A stretch of DNA of 12,318 nucleotides from Candidatus Nomurabacteria bacterium (lineage in GTDB: Bacteria; Patescibacteriota; Saccharimonadia; Saccharimonadales; Saccharimonadaceae), in contig JAITKW010000002.1 in NCBI GenBank assembly GCA_031278275.1, positions 1 to 12,318 of the forward strand, read 5' to 3'. Made by a program: the position numbers and the translations under genes. Of this stretch, positions 5,288 to 12,318 are shown in pieces; position 1 is the stretch's first letter, and each line of letters starts with the position of its first letter. The notes beneath the pieces were generated by a model. It made no database searches. It saw nothing but the letters and a program-made list of their open reading frames with translations, and was not told the origin of the DNA.

Positions 5288-7933
5288 CTATTGCACCGGC
5301 ACCGGCGATAACGGGTCGGTGGGCGTGGTTGGATTAGTGGGCGTGGTCGGCGTAGGCACGATGGACGATGAGTTTTCGTTGTTGCAAGGCGTATCATCTT
5401 CGGTCGTTGGGTCATAACCGTCTGGCACACCAAAGTATATCTCATGCCCCGTCATCGGATCAACCATTTTTGACACTTCAAACGTAATCGTCAAAGACGT
5501 TGGCGTGCACTCCGTTGCTTTTTTGTGGGTGGCGGCGCTGAAACTAATTTCAACTTTTTCCACGCCAGAGTTCTTTTCGTTAAACCACGATGGATAAATA
5601 TCCGTCTTACCGTTAATCGTCAACTTTTGAATGCCTTGCGGCTGAGCGATTGGCGCATTTTTGGTGTAGCGCCCCTCCGGGATATAAATATCTGCATGCA
5701 CTTTTTCCATGTAATTATTTGCCAACCGGCGCACAGCGGTCGCACAACCAGTCTTCACCATCGCCGAACCGTCATGATTGCCACACCAAGTCGCCGTCAC
5801 AACAGATGACGAATAACTCATGAACCAGTTATCCTTGCTTTTGCCCTTGCCATTATCGGTCGTACCAGTCTTGGACGAAGTCCAAACATCTTTCACCACG
5901 AAACCGTAACTGCTATGCGATCCTGAATAAGTAGTATTGCGCGCATAAGGGTCGTGCAAAATGTCCGAAAGCATATACGCAACTTGCGGATCAACCACGC
6001 GCTCACCGGCGGGATCCTGCCACTGTTTAATAATTTCATTTGAGGAGTTTTTAACTTCCAAAATATAAGAGTACGGCTTGAATGTGCCACCGCGCGCTAA
6101 CGTGGCATAAGCGTTAACATGCTCCACCATTCGCACCGAACAGCCACCACCAATCGCACTTGACAATCCCGCAAAATCATTTTCGCCCGCACAATACGAA
6201 ACATCGCCCAATTTGCGCCCAATCTCAAGACTTTTTTCAATACCAGTAATATACATTGCTTTCACCGCCGGACGATTAAAAGAATTGCCCAGCGCCTGAC
6301 GAATTGTGATGTCGCCATATGTCAATCCAGTTGAGTTTGGCAAGTGGCATTCACCACTGTAATCACCAGCGCAATAAATCGCATCAATATTTTCGTCACG
6401 CAAAATGGAACCTGGCGCATAATTTACGCCAGCTCGCTGCATAAACAGCGGAGCGTAATCCATTATCGGCTTAATCGTAGAGCCTGGCTCCAGAAGCTGA
6501 GTAGTCGCGTTCAGTTGCCCGTAGCCCGCCGTATTCCAATCGGTACTTCCCACCATCGCAATAATCTGACTAGTTTCCACGTCCGCCGAGACAATCGCCA
6601 TGTTGTCAGCGCTGGTTTTTTTGAGCTCCTGATTGCCCGCCACCATCGCCTCTTCAGCGGCAACCTGCGCCCGATAATCCAACGTGGTTTTAATCGTCAG
6701 CCCCCCCGTTCGCACAGTTTTCACGCCAAACTCTTCTTCCAATTGTTTCTTGACTTCCAAGACAAAATGTGGCGCTTTGATGTCTTTATATTGGCTTTCT
6801 TCCGGTTGCACCGTGTCCAAAATGGCAAATTGCTTTGCTGCCTCAATAGTTTCCTTGTTCACTCCCTCACAAATGTCAACCGTTTCGTGCTTGGCGGCCG
6901 CCTCTTTGAATTTTTCGTTGCTACAAACCTCCAACATCGCATCCAAAGTTTTGTGTTGACGCTCAATCAACTCATCGTTCATCTCCGTGTTGTATGGGTC
7001 GTAGCGACTAGGGTTATTGGGAATAGCCGCGAGCAACGCCGCTTCTGCCAAAGTCAAATCTTTGGCAGATTTTGACAGCCCCTCAGCGTTACGAAAATAA
7101 GTCCGCGCGCCCGACTCCACGCCGTTGCGCCGCCCGCCATAAGGCGATTCGTTCAAATAAAGCGTAATCAACTGTTTCTTGTCGTACATTCTCTCCACCT
7201 CAATCGCCAAAATAATTTCTTTAATTTTGCGTGGTATGCCACCCATGCTTCTGTCTTCGGCGATGTCCGAAAAATAAACTTGTTTGATGAGTTGTTGCGT
7301 CAGGGTTGAGCCACCTTGCGTACTGCCACCTTGCAAATTGTTCAAAACTGAACGGATAATCGCTGGGATACTCACGCCAGGGTGTGAATAAAAATCCTTG
7401 TCCTCAATTGCCACGGTCGCCAGTCGCATATAAGGGCTGATTTCATCACTTTCCACTACGATTTTATAATCTCCGTCACTTTTATCTTCCCACAACAATA
7501 CGCCGTTTCTGTCCTCGTAACGATTAACCGTAGTTTGGACACGTTTTGCCAGTTCGCCTGGGCGGATTGCGTCAAGGTCTTTTCTGAAATACAAAAACAG
7601 TCCACCCACGCCCGCCACGCCAATCAAAAAGATGACCAAAATAATCTTCAGCGAAAGGAATAACCCGCGCTTTGAAAACCAAAAACGAAGAACTCTCTTT
7701 GGGTGGAGTCTGGCAAAGAATCTTAGGAAAGGATTTTTCGGTAATTTTGCCTCGTCTTCCGCTCGGCGGCGCGCTTCCAAATCTTTCTTGGCGGCACGGC
7801 GATAAGACAGGTTAGAATATGGCCTCAAACCTTTGTTTTTGCGTGATTTTTTTGACGCTTCCTTGTTTGATGGTGTGATTTTCTTGAAAAACTCGCCAAT
7901 TTTTTCACGAAAACTATGCTTTTTTACTTTCAT
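5288..7933 (-). CDS. Class A penicillin-binding protein (bifunctional transglycosylase/transpeptidase)
   Basis: This 881-residue enzyme polymerises and cross-links peptidoglycan at the outer face of the membrane. Residues 1-88 are a long basic cytoplasmic tail and about 90-116 a single membrane helix. The GT51 transglycosylase domain (about 130-315) shows EDKDFYSHPG with catalytic Glu177, GGSTLTQQLIKQ (207-218) and RKIKEIILAIEVE (235-247). The transpeptidase domain has all three motifs: S485-T-I-K488, S551-F-N553 and K688-TGT. A C-terminal extension of about 100 residues ends in a Pro/Thr-rich tail (859-881). It has ten cysteines outside the membrane, which is unusual. It stands alone, converging on galU (11-base gap) and diverging from tyrS. 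The GT51 and transpeptidase assignment is secure; the exact PBP1a/1b/2c subclass is not. Confidence 0.96.
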   Translation of the reverse strand: MKVKKHSFREKIGEFFKKITPSNKEASKKSRKNKGLRPYSNLSYRRAAKKDLEARRRAEDEAKLPKNPFLRFFARLHPKRVLRFWFSKRGLFLSLKIILVIFLIGVAGVGGLFLYFRKDLDAIRPGELAKRVQTTVNRYEDRNGVLLWEDKSDGDYKIVVESDEISPYMRLATVAIEDKDFYSHPGVSIPAIIRSVLNNLQGGSTQGGSTLTQQLIKQVYFSDIAEDRSMGGIPRKIKEIILAIEVERMYDKKQLITLYLNESPYGGRRNGVESGARTYFRNAEGLSKSAKDLTLAEAALLAAIPNNPSRYDPYNTEMNDELIERQHKTLDAMLEVCSNEKFKEAAAKHETVDICEGVNKETIEAAKQFAILDTVQPEESQYKDIKAPHFVLEVKKQLEEEFGVKTVRTGGLTIKTTLDYRAQVAAEEAMVAGNQELKKTSADNMAIVSADVETSQIIAMVGSTDWNTAGYGQLNATTQLLEPGSTIKPIMDYAPLFMQRAGVNYAPGSILRDENIDAIYCAGDYSGECHLPNSTGLTYGDITIRQALGNSFNRPAVKAMYITGIEKSLEIGRKLGDVSYCAGENDFAGLSSAIGGGCSVRMVEHVNAYATLARGGTFKPYSYILEVKNSSNEIIKQWQDPAGERVVDPQVAYMLSDILHDPYARNTTYSGSHSSYGFVVKDVWTSSKTGTTDNGKGKSKDNWFMSYSSSVVTATWCGNHDGSAMVKTGCATAVRRLANNYMEKVHADIYIPEGRYTKNAPIAQPQGIQKLTINGKTDIYPSWFNEKNSGVEKVEISFSAATHKKATECTPTSLTITFEVSKMVDPMTGHEIYFGVPDGYDPTTEDDTPCNNENSSSIVPTPTTPTNPTTPTDPLSPVPVQ

Positions 7934-7942
7934 ACCAGACCC

Positions 7943-7970
7943 ATTATAGCAGATTTTTTATTATAGGCAA
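7943..7970 (-). promoter_or_regulatory. PBP gene promoter, predicted leaderless or near-leaderless
   Basis: On the minus strand TTGCCT (7970-7965) precedes TATAAT (7948-7943) with a 16-base spacer. The -10 box ends 9 bases before the ATG at 7933, so the leader would be about 0-3 bases. A second TATAAT lies at 7965-7960, overlapping the -35 element, and could give an alternative start with a longer leader. The 122 bases between this gene and tyrS hold the two divergent promoters and nothing else that I can see. Confidence 0.6.
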
Positions 7971-8020
7971 AAACATAATGTGGGATTGTAGTAGCAAGAT
8001 TTCAACATGTCCCAAATATT

Positions 8021-8049
8021 TTGACTATAACCAGGAAATTGTGTAATAT
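8021..8049 (+). promoter_or_regulatory. tyrS promoter, predicted leaderless; decides the start codon
   Basis: TTGACT (8021-8026) and TAATAT (8044-8049) are separated by an ideal 17-base spacer. The -10 box directly abuts a first ATG at 8050, so that codon would lie upstream of, or be clipped by, a normally placed transcription start. The second in-frame ATG at 8056 falls 7 bases past the -10 box, exactly where transcription should begin. No Shine-Dalgarno sequence precedes either codon. Confidence 0.7.
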
Positions 8050-8055
8050 ATGAAT

Positions 8056-9264
8056 ATGAAATTATCCGAAGAGCTAATTTGGCGGGGGTTTTTTGCGGAG
8101 CATACGTTGAAAGACCCGAAAGAGCTTGATAAAAAATCGCGCAAGTTTTACCTCGGCGTTGATCCCAGTGCGGATTCTTTGCAAATTGGCAATTTAGCGG
8201 CATTAATGATGGTGCGTTGTTTTGCGCGACATGGTTACGAGGCGTTTTTGTTGGTGGGCGGTGCGACCGGACAAATCGGCGACCCGAAAATGAGCGAGGA
8301 ACGCCAGCTGAAATCGCTGGAAGAAGTGGTGCGCAATAAGAAAATCATTTCCCGACAATTCAAGATGGTTGCGGGGGCGGATTTTACGCTGGTTGACAAT
8401 TACGATTGGTTCAAAAATATCAATTACATTGAGTTTTTGCGTGAAGTTGGCAAGCAATTTTCAATGACACAATTGTTGGATCGTGAGTTCGTGAAGTCGC
8501 GCATTGGCGAGGGCGGGGTTGGCATTTCTTATGCTGAGTTTTCATACTCTTTGATTCAGGGCTACGATTTTTTGCATTTGTTCCGAAATTATGGCGTGGA
8601 TTTGCAGATTTGCGGTGTTGACCAGTTTGGCAATTGCGTTTCCGGCATGCATTTGATTGACAGGCTGGCGGGCGAAAAAGCTGATGTGTGGTCGTTGCCA
8701 CTGGTAATTGACAAAATTACGGGCAAAAAGTTTGGCAAAAGCGAAGGGAACGCCGTGTGGTTGGCGGCTGAAAAAACTTCGGTGTTTGATTTTTATCAAT
8801 TTTGGTTGAATGCGGCGGACAAAAATGTGGAGCAATTCATCAAAATCTACACTGAGCTGGATAAAAAAACGGTTGATGAGATTTTGGCAGATTTTGCCAA
8901 AAATCCTAGCGCCCGAACCGCGCAAAAACGCTTGGCGTACGAAGTCACGAAAATTGTGCATGGGCAAAAACTAGCGGATAATGTTGTAAAAATTACAACG
9001 TTATTATTTGGCGGCGGCAAGGTGCAGGACTTAAACCAAGATGAATTAAATCAATTAGCGTTAACCATTCCGACCGCCAGAATCGGTGAAAGTTTGATTG
9101 ACATTTTGATGGAGAGTGGGCTGACTGGCTCAAAAACCGAAGTGCGCCAACAACTTGCCAGTGGCACCATATCCGTCAACGGCAAAAAAATCAACAAAGA
9201 TTGCCCAATTGACGATTTAAGCTTAATCAAAAAAGGCAAAAACAAGTTTATTTTGGTCAAATAA
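8056..9264 (+). CDS. tyrS: Tyrosyl-tRNA synthetase
   Basis: TyrRS activates tyrosine with ATP and loads it onto tRNA(Tyr). The class I Rossmann fold begins with LGVDPSADSLQIGNL, followed by LVGGATGQIGDP. The region from DNYDWF to LLDREFVKSRI, then GISYAEFSYSLIQGYDFLHL and VDQFGN, matches the tyrosine-binding core. KFGKS (residues 225-229) is the KMSKS-loop equivalent. A C-terminal S4 RNA-binding domain (from about residue 345, including EVRQQLASGTISVNGKKI) grips the tRNA. The HIGH motif is unusual: it reads QIGN. I start at 8056 (402 residues) because the promoter -10 box touches the alternative ATG at 8050, which would add two residues. It is monocistronic, divergent from the PBP gene and convergent with prfB. 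Confidence 0.95.
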   Translation: MKLSEELIWRGFFAEHTLKDPKELDKKSRKFYLGVDPSADSLQIGNLAALMMVRCFARHGYEAFLLVGGATGQIGDPKMSEERQLKSLEEVVRNKKIISRQFKMVAGADFTLVDNYDWFKNINYIEFLREVGKQFSMTQLLDREFVKSRIGEGGVGISYAEFSYSLIQGYDFLHLFRNYGVDLQICGVDQFGNCVSGMHLIDRLAGEKADVWSLPLVIDKITGKKFGKSEGNAVWLAAEKTSVFDFYQFWLNAADKNVEQFIKIYTELDKKTVDEILADFAKNPSARTAQKRLAYEVTKIVHGQKLADNVVKITTLLFGGGKVQDLNQDELNQLALTIPTARIGESLIDILMESGLTGSKTEVRQQLASGTISVNGKKINKDCPIDDLSLIKKGKNKFILVK

Positions 9265-9306
9265 AGAACGGCTTAACGGCCAATAATAATCATAAGGTTT
9301 CGCAAA

Positions 9307-10401
9307 CTACGCTCCGTTTTCCCGCCGCTCCACCAAATCCGCCAAATACGCTTCAATAAACCCGTCAATCTTGCCGCCAATCACCGCCGCCGCATCATGC
9401 TCTTCGTGTTTGGTGCGTGTATCTTTCACTAAAGTATAAGGGTGCAAAACGTAATTGCGGATTTGACTGCCCCAGTCCGCCGACTTGCCAGCGCGCAATT
9501 CTTTCAAATTTTCGGCGTGTTGTTCATCGCGCAAACCTGCCAATTTTGCCGCCAAAATCTTCAATGCCATCGCTTTATTTTTGAGTTGCGAACGTTCGTT
9601 TTGAATGGCGACCACCATGCCAGTTGGCAAATGCGTAATTCTCACCGCTGAATCGGTTGTGTTCACGCTCTGCCCGCCGTGTCCGCCCGAACGATAAATG
9701 TCAATTCGCAAATCTTTCGGGTCAATTTCGTCCACCACTTTATCCACAACCGGCAAAACTTCCACCAACGCAAAACTGGTTTGACGCAAATTGTCTGCAT
9801 TGAACGGGCTGAGTCGCACTAACCGATGCACGCCGTTCTCGCTCTTCAGCCGACCAAACGCATAAGGCGCTTTCATTTCAATAACACTAGTTTTCAGCCC
9901 CGCCTCTTCACCCGCAACCCTTTCCACAATCCGCGCTTTAATATCATTTTTTTCTGCGAACCTGAGATACATGCGCTCCAACATTTCCGCAAAATCCATC
10001 GCATCAACACCGCCCACGCCAGCCGTGATACGTAAAATCACATCGCCTGCGTCATAGCGTCCGAAAAATCGCAAAACTTTTTGGAGCTCGCCAAATTGAT
10101 GTTCAAAATCCGCAATTTGTGCAGCAATTTCCGCCTCCAGCCCGTCATCAGCCAAACTCAACAATTCGTCAGCATCGTTAATTTGTCCTCTCAAAATAAT
10201 CCATGCATCCACCATTTTTTTGCGCATTGAAAGTTCTTCAATCTTGTTTTTAGCGTATTCCGGATTATGCCAAATATCCGGCTGCGCCACTTCATCTTCC
10301 AATTTTTTCAGCTCTTTTGTTTTCCCGTCAATATCAAGCCGTTGATATGCATCGTCAAAGTTTGATCTCAAATTGTGCAACCGTTCTGATAATTTACTCA
10401 T
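9307..10401 (-). CDS. prfB: Peptide chain release factor 2
   Basis: RF2 recognises UGA and UAA at the ribosomal A site and triggers peptide release. The 364-residue product has an N-terminal helical domain (about 1-110). The anticodon-mimicking SPF tripeptide at residues 198-200 (in VRLSPFNADN) distinguishes RF2 from RF1. The GGQ hydrolysis motif is at 242-244 (in RSGGHGGQSVN), followed by the conserved SAVRITHLPTGMVV. The reading frame is continuous from the ATG. The in-frame UGA with programmed +1 frameshift that controls RF2 in many bacteria is absent: the equivalent N-terminal region (about 15-45) reads straight through. It lies downstream of the SDR gene on the same strand but has its own TATAAT. 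Confidence 0.96.
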   Translation of the reverse strand: MSKLSERLHNLRSNFDDAYQRLDIDGKTKELKKLEDEVAQPDIWHNPEYAKNKIEELSMRKKMVDAWIILRGQINDADELLSLADDGLEAEIAAQIADFEHQFGELQKVLRFFGRYDAGDVILRITAGVGGVDAMDFAEMLERMYLRFAEKNDIKARIVERVAGEEAGLKTSVIEMKAPYAFGRLKSENGVHRLVRLSPFNADNLRQTSFALVEVLPVVDKVVDEIDPKDLRIDIYRSGGHGGQSVNTTDSAVRITHLPTGMVVAIQNERSQLKNKAMALKILAAKLAGLRDEQHAENLKELRAGKSADWGSQIRNYVLHPYTLVKDTRTKHEEHDAAAVIGGKIDGFIEAYLADLVERRENGA

Positions 10402-10408
10402 ACCAAAT

Positions 10409-10437
10409 ATTATACATTATCTCAAATGGTCGTCCAA
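10409..10437 (-). promoter_or_regulatory. prfB promoter, predicted leaderless
   Basis: On the minus strand TATAAT lies at 10414-10409, only 7 bases before the ATG at 10401. TTGGAC (10437-10432), a weak -35 match, precedes it with a 17-base spacer and lies inside the last codons of the SDR gene. The gap between the two genes is just 20 bases and is almost filled by the -10 region. Confidence 0.6.
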
Positions 10438-11189
10438 CCACCGTCAATTGCCAAGATTTGTCCGGTCGTGAACGAAGAAGCGTCTGACGCAAAATAAATC
10501 AAAGCGCCCGACAATTCAGCGGGATTGCCCACGCGCCCCATCGGGCAATAAGCTTGCAAAACTTGTTTGAAATCTGGCGTGTCAATTACCGCGCCCGTCA
10601 TCTCGCTGGGAAAATAACTTGGCGCAATGGCGTTGACCGTGATGTGGTGCTTCGCCCATTCGCTCGCCAAAGCTTTGGTCAACATCAAAACGCCACCCTT
10701 GCTCGCACAATATGCCGTAAGCGGCAGTCCATGCATAGCCACGTGCGAATGAATTGAACCCAAGTTGATAATTTTGCCATAATTTTGTTTAATCATGATT
10801 TTTCCGACTTCACGACACATATAAAACACGCTAGTTAAGTTGGTATCAACCACCACATGCCAATCTTCATCGGGGTGTTCGTGCGAGGGGCGAGCTTTGG
10901 CAACGCCCGCATTATTGACTAAAATATCAATCCGCCCAAAATGTTTTTTGATTGTCGCAACTGTTTTTTTGACTTCCGCCACTTTCAAAACGTCACATTT
11001 CAAAGCCAGACATTTTCGCCCCATTTTTTCAATCATTTTTTGGGTTTCCGCCAGTTTTTCCATGCGCCGTGCCACAATTGCGATATCTGCGCCACGTGCA
11101 GCCAAAGCTTTCGCAAACTCCACGCCCAAACCCGAGCTAGCGCCGGTTACGACTGCTATTTTTCCACTCAAATCAAATAAATCTTCCAT
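10422..11189 (-). CDS. Short-chain dehydrogenase/reductase (SDR family)
   Basis: A 255-residue classical SDR, a cytoplasmic NAD(P)-dependent oxidoreductase. It has the cofactor-binding TGASSGLG (15-22), NNAG (92-95), active-site Asn117, a serine at 145 or 148 (in NLGSIHS), and the catalytic Y160-x-x-x-K164 (YCASK). The C-terminal part IDGGWTTI is typical of the family. Basic residues after the second strand (ARR, 40-42) suggest NADPH preference, by inference. The opening FDLSGKIAVVTGASSGLG resembles gluconate 5-dehydrogenase-like SDRs, but FabG-like and other sugar or acyl substrates cannot be excluded, so I assign no substrate. Its 3' end carries the -35 region of prfB, and its promoter is divergent from that of the glycosyltransferase gene. 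Confidence 0.93.
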   Translation of the reverse strand: MEDLFDLSGKIAVVTGASSGLGVEFAKALAARGADIAIVARRMEKLAETQKMIEKMGRKCLALKCDVLKVAEVKKTVATIKKHFGRIDILVNNAGVAKARPSHEHPDEDWHVVVDTNLTSVFYMCREVGKIMIKQNYGKIINLGSIHSHVAMHGLPLTAYCASKGGVLMLTKALASEWAKHHITVNAIAPSYFPSEMTGAVIDTPDFKQVLQAYCPMGRVGNPAELSGALIYFASDASSFTTGQILAIDGGWTTI

Positions 11190-11196
11190 GCATTTA

Positions 11197-11205
11197 AGTA
11201 TAACA
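11197..11205 (-). promoter_or_regulatory. SDR gene promoter (extended -10), predicted leaderless
   Basis: On the minus strand TGTTATACT (11205-11197) is an extended -10 element: TGn followed by TATACT. It ends 7 bases before the ATG at 11189. I find no convincing -35 hexamer at 16-18 bases upstream, which fits promoters that rely on an extended -10. Confidence 0.55.
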
Positions 11206-11276
11206 CAAAGCAGAACTTATAAGTTGGCAATTTTATCATTTAATCGCATTTCTTAAAAAACATCGTCATTTTGCCA

Positions 11277-11305
11277 TTCTTAAATTAGCCATTATGGTAT
11301 ATAAT
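11277..11305 (+). promoter_or_regulatory. Glycosyltransferase gene promoter, predicted leaderless
   Basis: A perfect TATAAT (11300-11305) ends 7 bases before the ATG at 11313. TTCTTA (11277-11282) is a weak -35 candidate at 17 bases. The intervening CACCCCT has no ribosome-binding potential. The 123-base divergent intergenic region with the SDR gene contains only the two promoters as far as I can see. Confidence 0.6.
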
Positions 11306-11312
11306 CACCCCT

Positions 11313-12318
11313 ATGGAAAAACTCCACCTCAACATCGTTTCTGAAAGTGACTTCACCGTGCAAGGTCATGGCGTACACACGGCGTATCTTGAAATGCGAC
11401 AAGGGTTGGAGGACGGCATGCCAAACCTCGCTTTAACTGTAAATGCGCCACCGCAAAAAATCACTGACGTTACTCACATTCACACAGTCGGCTCATTCGC
11501 CTTTCGCCGTCTCGTCTCGCGATTTGGTGGCAAAAAAGTCGTCAGCGCACACATCGTGCCAGACAGCCTCATCGGTTCAATTATCGGCGCACGTTGGTGG
11601 CTGCCGTTTTTCAAAATCTATTTGCGTTGGTTTTACAACCGCGCCGACCTTGTTATCGCCGTTTCGTCCACTGCTCGCCAAAAACTCATCAAACTGGGCG
11701 TGACTTCACCCGTCAAAGTGCTGGAAAACTTCATTGACACGCAAAAATATGCAACTTCTTTGGCGCAAAAAAAGTCTTTTCGTGACAAACTTGCGTTGCC
11801 GAAACACAAATTCATCGTGGTGGGTAATGGACAAATCCAACCGCGCAAGAGGTTTGAGACTTTCTTGGCGATTGCCGAAAGTTTGCCAGAGTTACAATTT
11901 GTTTGGGTGGGCGGAATCCCGTTCAAAGCTTTAGGCGACAGTTATTTGAAGATGTCAAAATTGATAAAACAGCCGCCCGCCAATTTGCGCATTACGGGCG
12001 TGGTGTCCTTAGCCGAAGCGGGGCGATATATGCGTGCCGACGACATGATGTTTATGCCGTCTTGCCAAGAAACTTTTGGGTTGGCCGTCATTGAGGGTGC
12101 GGCTAGCGGTTTGCCTGTTTTGGTGCGCGACATCGCAGATTATGATGCAACTTTTGGCGATTTAGTCTTGCGCGGTGATGAGGAAAACTTTGCCAAATTG
12201 ATTTTGCGCCTCGCCAAGCAACCAAAGTTTTACGCCAAGTGGCGAGCTAATTCCGCTCAGCTTGCCGTCAAATATGATGTGGGCATCGGCATCGCGCGCC
12301 TTATTAAACTATATCGTT
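11313..12318 (+). CDS. GT4-type glycosyltransferase, 3' end beyond the window
   Basis: The frame is open from the ATG at 11313 through the right edge (335 complete codons, no stop seen), so the C-terminus is missing. The fold is GT-B. The N-terminal acceptor domain starts with LHLNIVSESDFTVQGHGVHT and contains HIHTVGS, VSAHIVPDSLIG and a hydrophobic, aromatic stretch around 95-110 (WWLPFFKIYLRWFY) that suggests membrane association. The donor domain starts near VVGNGQIQPRKRFE (169-182) and includes the retaining-type E-x7-E motif, Glu253 to Glu261 (QETFGLAVIEGAASGLPVL). Such enzymes transfer a sugar from a nucleotide sugar to lipid or polymer acceptors. A diacylglycerol glycosyltransferase-like role is possible but unproven. 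UDP-glucose from the nearby galU product could be its donor (inference). Confidence 0.88.
   Translation, partial: MEKLHLNIVSESDFTVQGHGVHTAYLEMRQGLEDGMPNLALTVNAPPQKITDVTHIHTVGSFAFRRLVSRFGGKKVVSAHIVPDSLIGSIIGARWWLPFFKIYLRWFYNRADLVIAVSSTARQKLIKLGVTSPVKVLENFIDTQKYATSLAQKKSFRDKLALPKHKFIVVGNGQIQPRKRFETFLAIAESLPELQFVWVGGIPFKALGDSYLKMSKLIKQPPANLRITGVVSLAEAGRYMRADDMMFMPSCQETFGLAVIEGAASGLPVLVRDIADYDATFGDLVLRGDEENFAKLILRLAKQPKFYAKWRANSAQLAVKYDVGIGIARLIKLYR

Noticed and set aside
6344..7075. 243-codon open frame opposite the PBP gene
   Set aside because: It is antisense to the conserved transglycosylase/transpeptidase coding region, rich in His/Arg/Asn as expected of a shadow frame, with no ribosome-binding site or family resemblance.
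8050..8055. Upstream ATG as the tyrS start
   Set aside because: It directly abuts the -10 hexamer of a good TTGACT/17/TAATAT promoter, so the next in-frame ATG at 8056 fits better. The two differ by only two residues.
9265..9306. Bidirectional terminator between tyrS and prfB
   Set aside because: Only a three-base-pair GGC/GCC stem is present and there is no proper T-tract on the plus strand.
11443..11703. Short plus-strand open frame at the glycosyltransferase locus
   Set aside because: It lies in another frame within the partial glycosyltransferase, which is the real gene there and stays open to the window edge.

Overview
The window looks like a piece of a small, gene-dense bacterial chromosome from the Patescibacteria/CPR group, most likely Candidatus Saccharibacteria (TM7). 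This placement is an inference from how the proteins look to me, not from a search. It rests on compact overlapping genes, a GatCAB operon interrupted by a small membrane-anchored HEPN-like protein, a cysteine-rich class A penicillin-binding protein and divergent motif variants in TyrRS and GalU. UGA is clearly a stop codon: six genes end in TGA, and an RF2 gene is present. That argues against the CPR lineages that recode UGA as glycine.

Layout: (1) Bases 1-227 hold no gene. They contain a striking foldable element: a 29-bp long-range stem closing two hairpins, followed by a second, competing copy of its 3' arm and a short T-tract. (2) 228-5276 (+) is one six-gene operon, gatC-gatA-HEPN-like ORF-gatB-nudix-galU, in which every gene overlaps the next by 4 or 8 bases. 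(3) 5288-7933 (-) is a class A PBP, converging on galU across only 11 bases. (4) 8056-9264 (+) is tyrS, divergent from the PBP gene. (5) 9307-10401 (-) is prfB and 10422-11189 (-) an SDR oxidoreductase, each with its own promoter. (6) 11313 to the right edge (+) is a GT4 glycosyltransferase that runs out of the window.

Working together: GatCAB makes Gln-tRNA(Gln) and/or Asn-tRNA(Asn) by transamidation, TyrRS charges tRNA(Tyr) and RF2 ends translation at UGA/UAA. GalU makes UDP-glucose for glycosyltransferases such as the one at the right edge, and the PBP builds peptidoglycan, so the window mixes translation and cell-envelope functions.

Two points deserve most attention. The first is the folded element at 13-180. 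The second is that all six transcription units have a -10 box only 6-9 bases before the start codon, which predicts leaderless mRNAs, whereas the internal operon genes have Shine-Dalgarno-like sequences and overlapping starts. No intergenic stretch exceeds 300 bases, and I saw no tRNA, rRNA, CRISPR array, insertion sequence or convincing intrinsic terminator.
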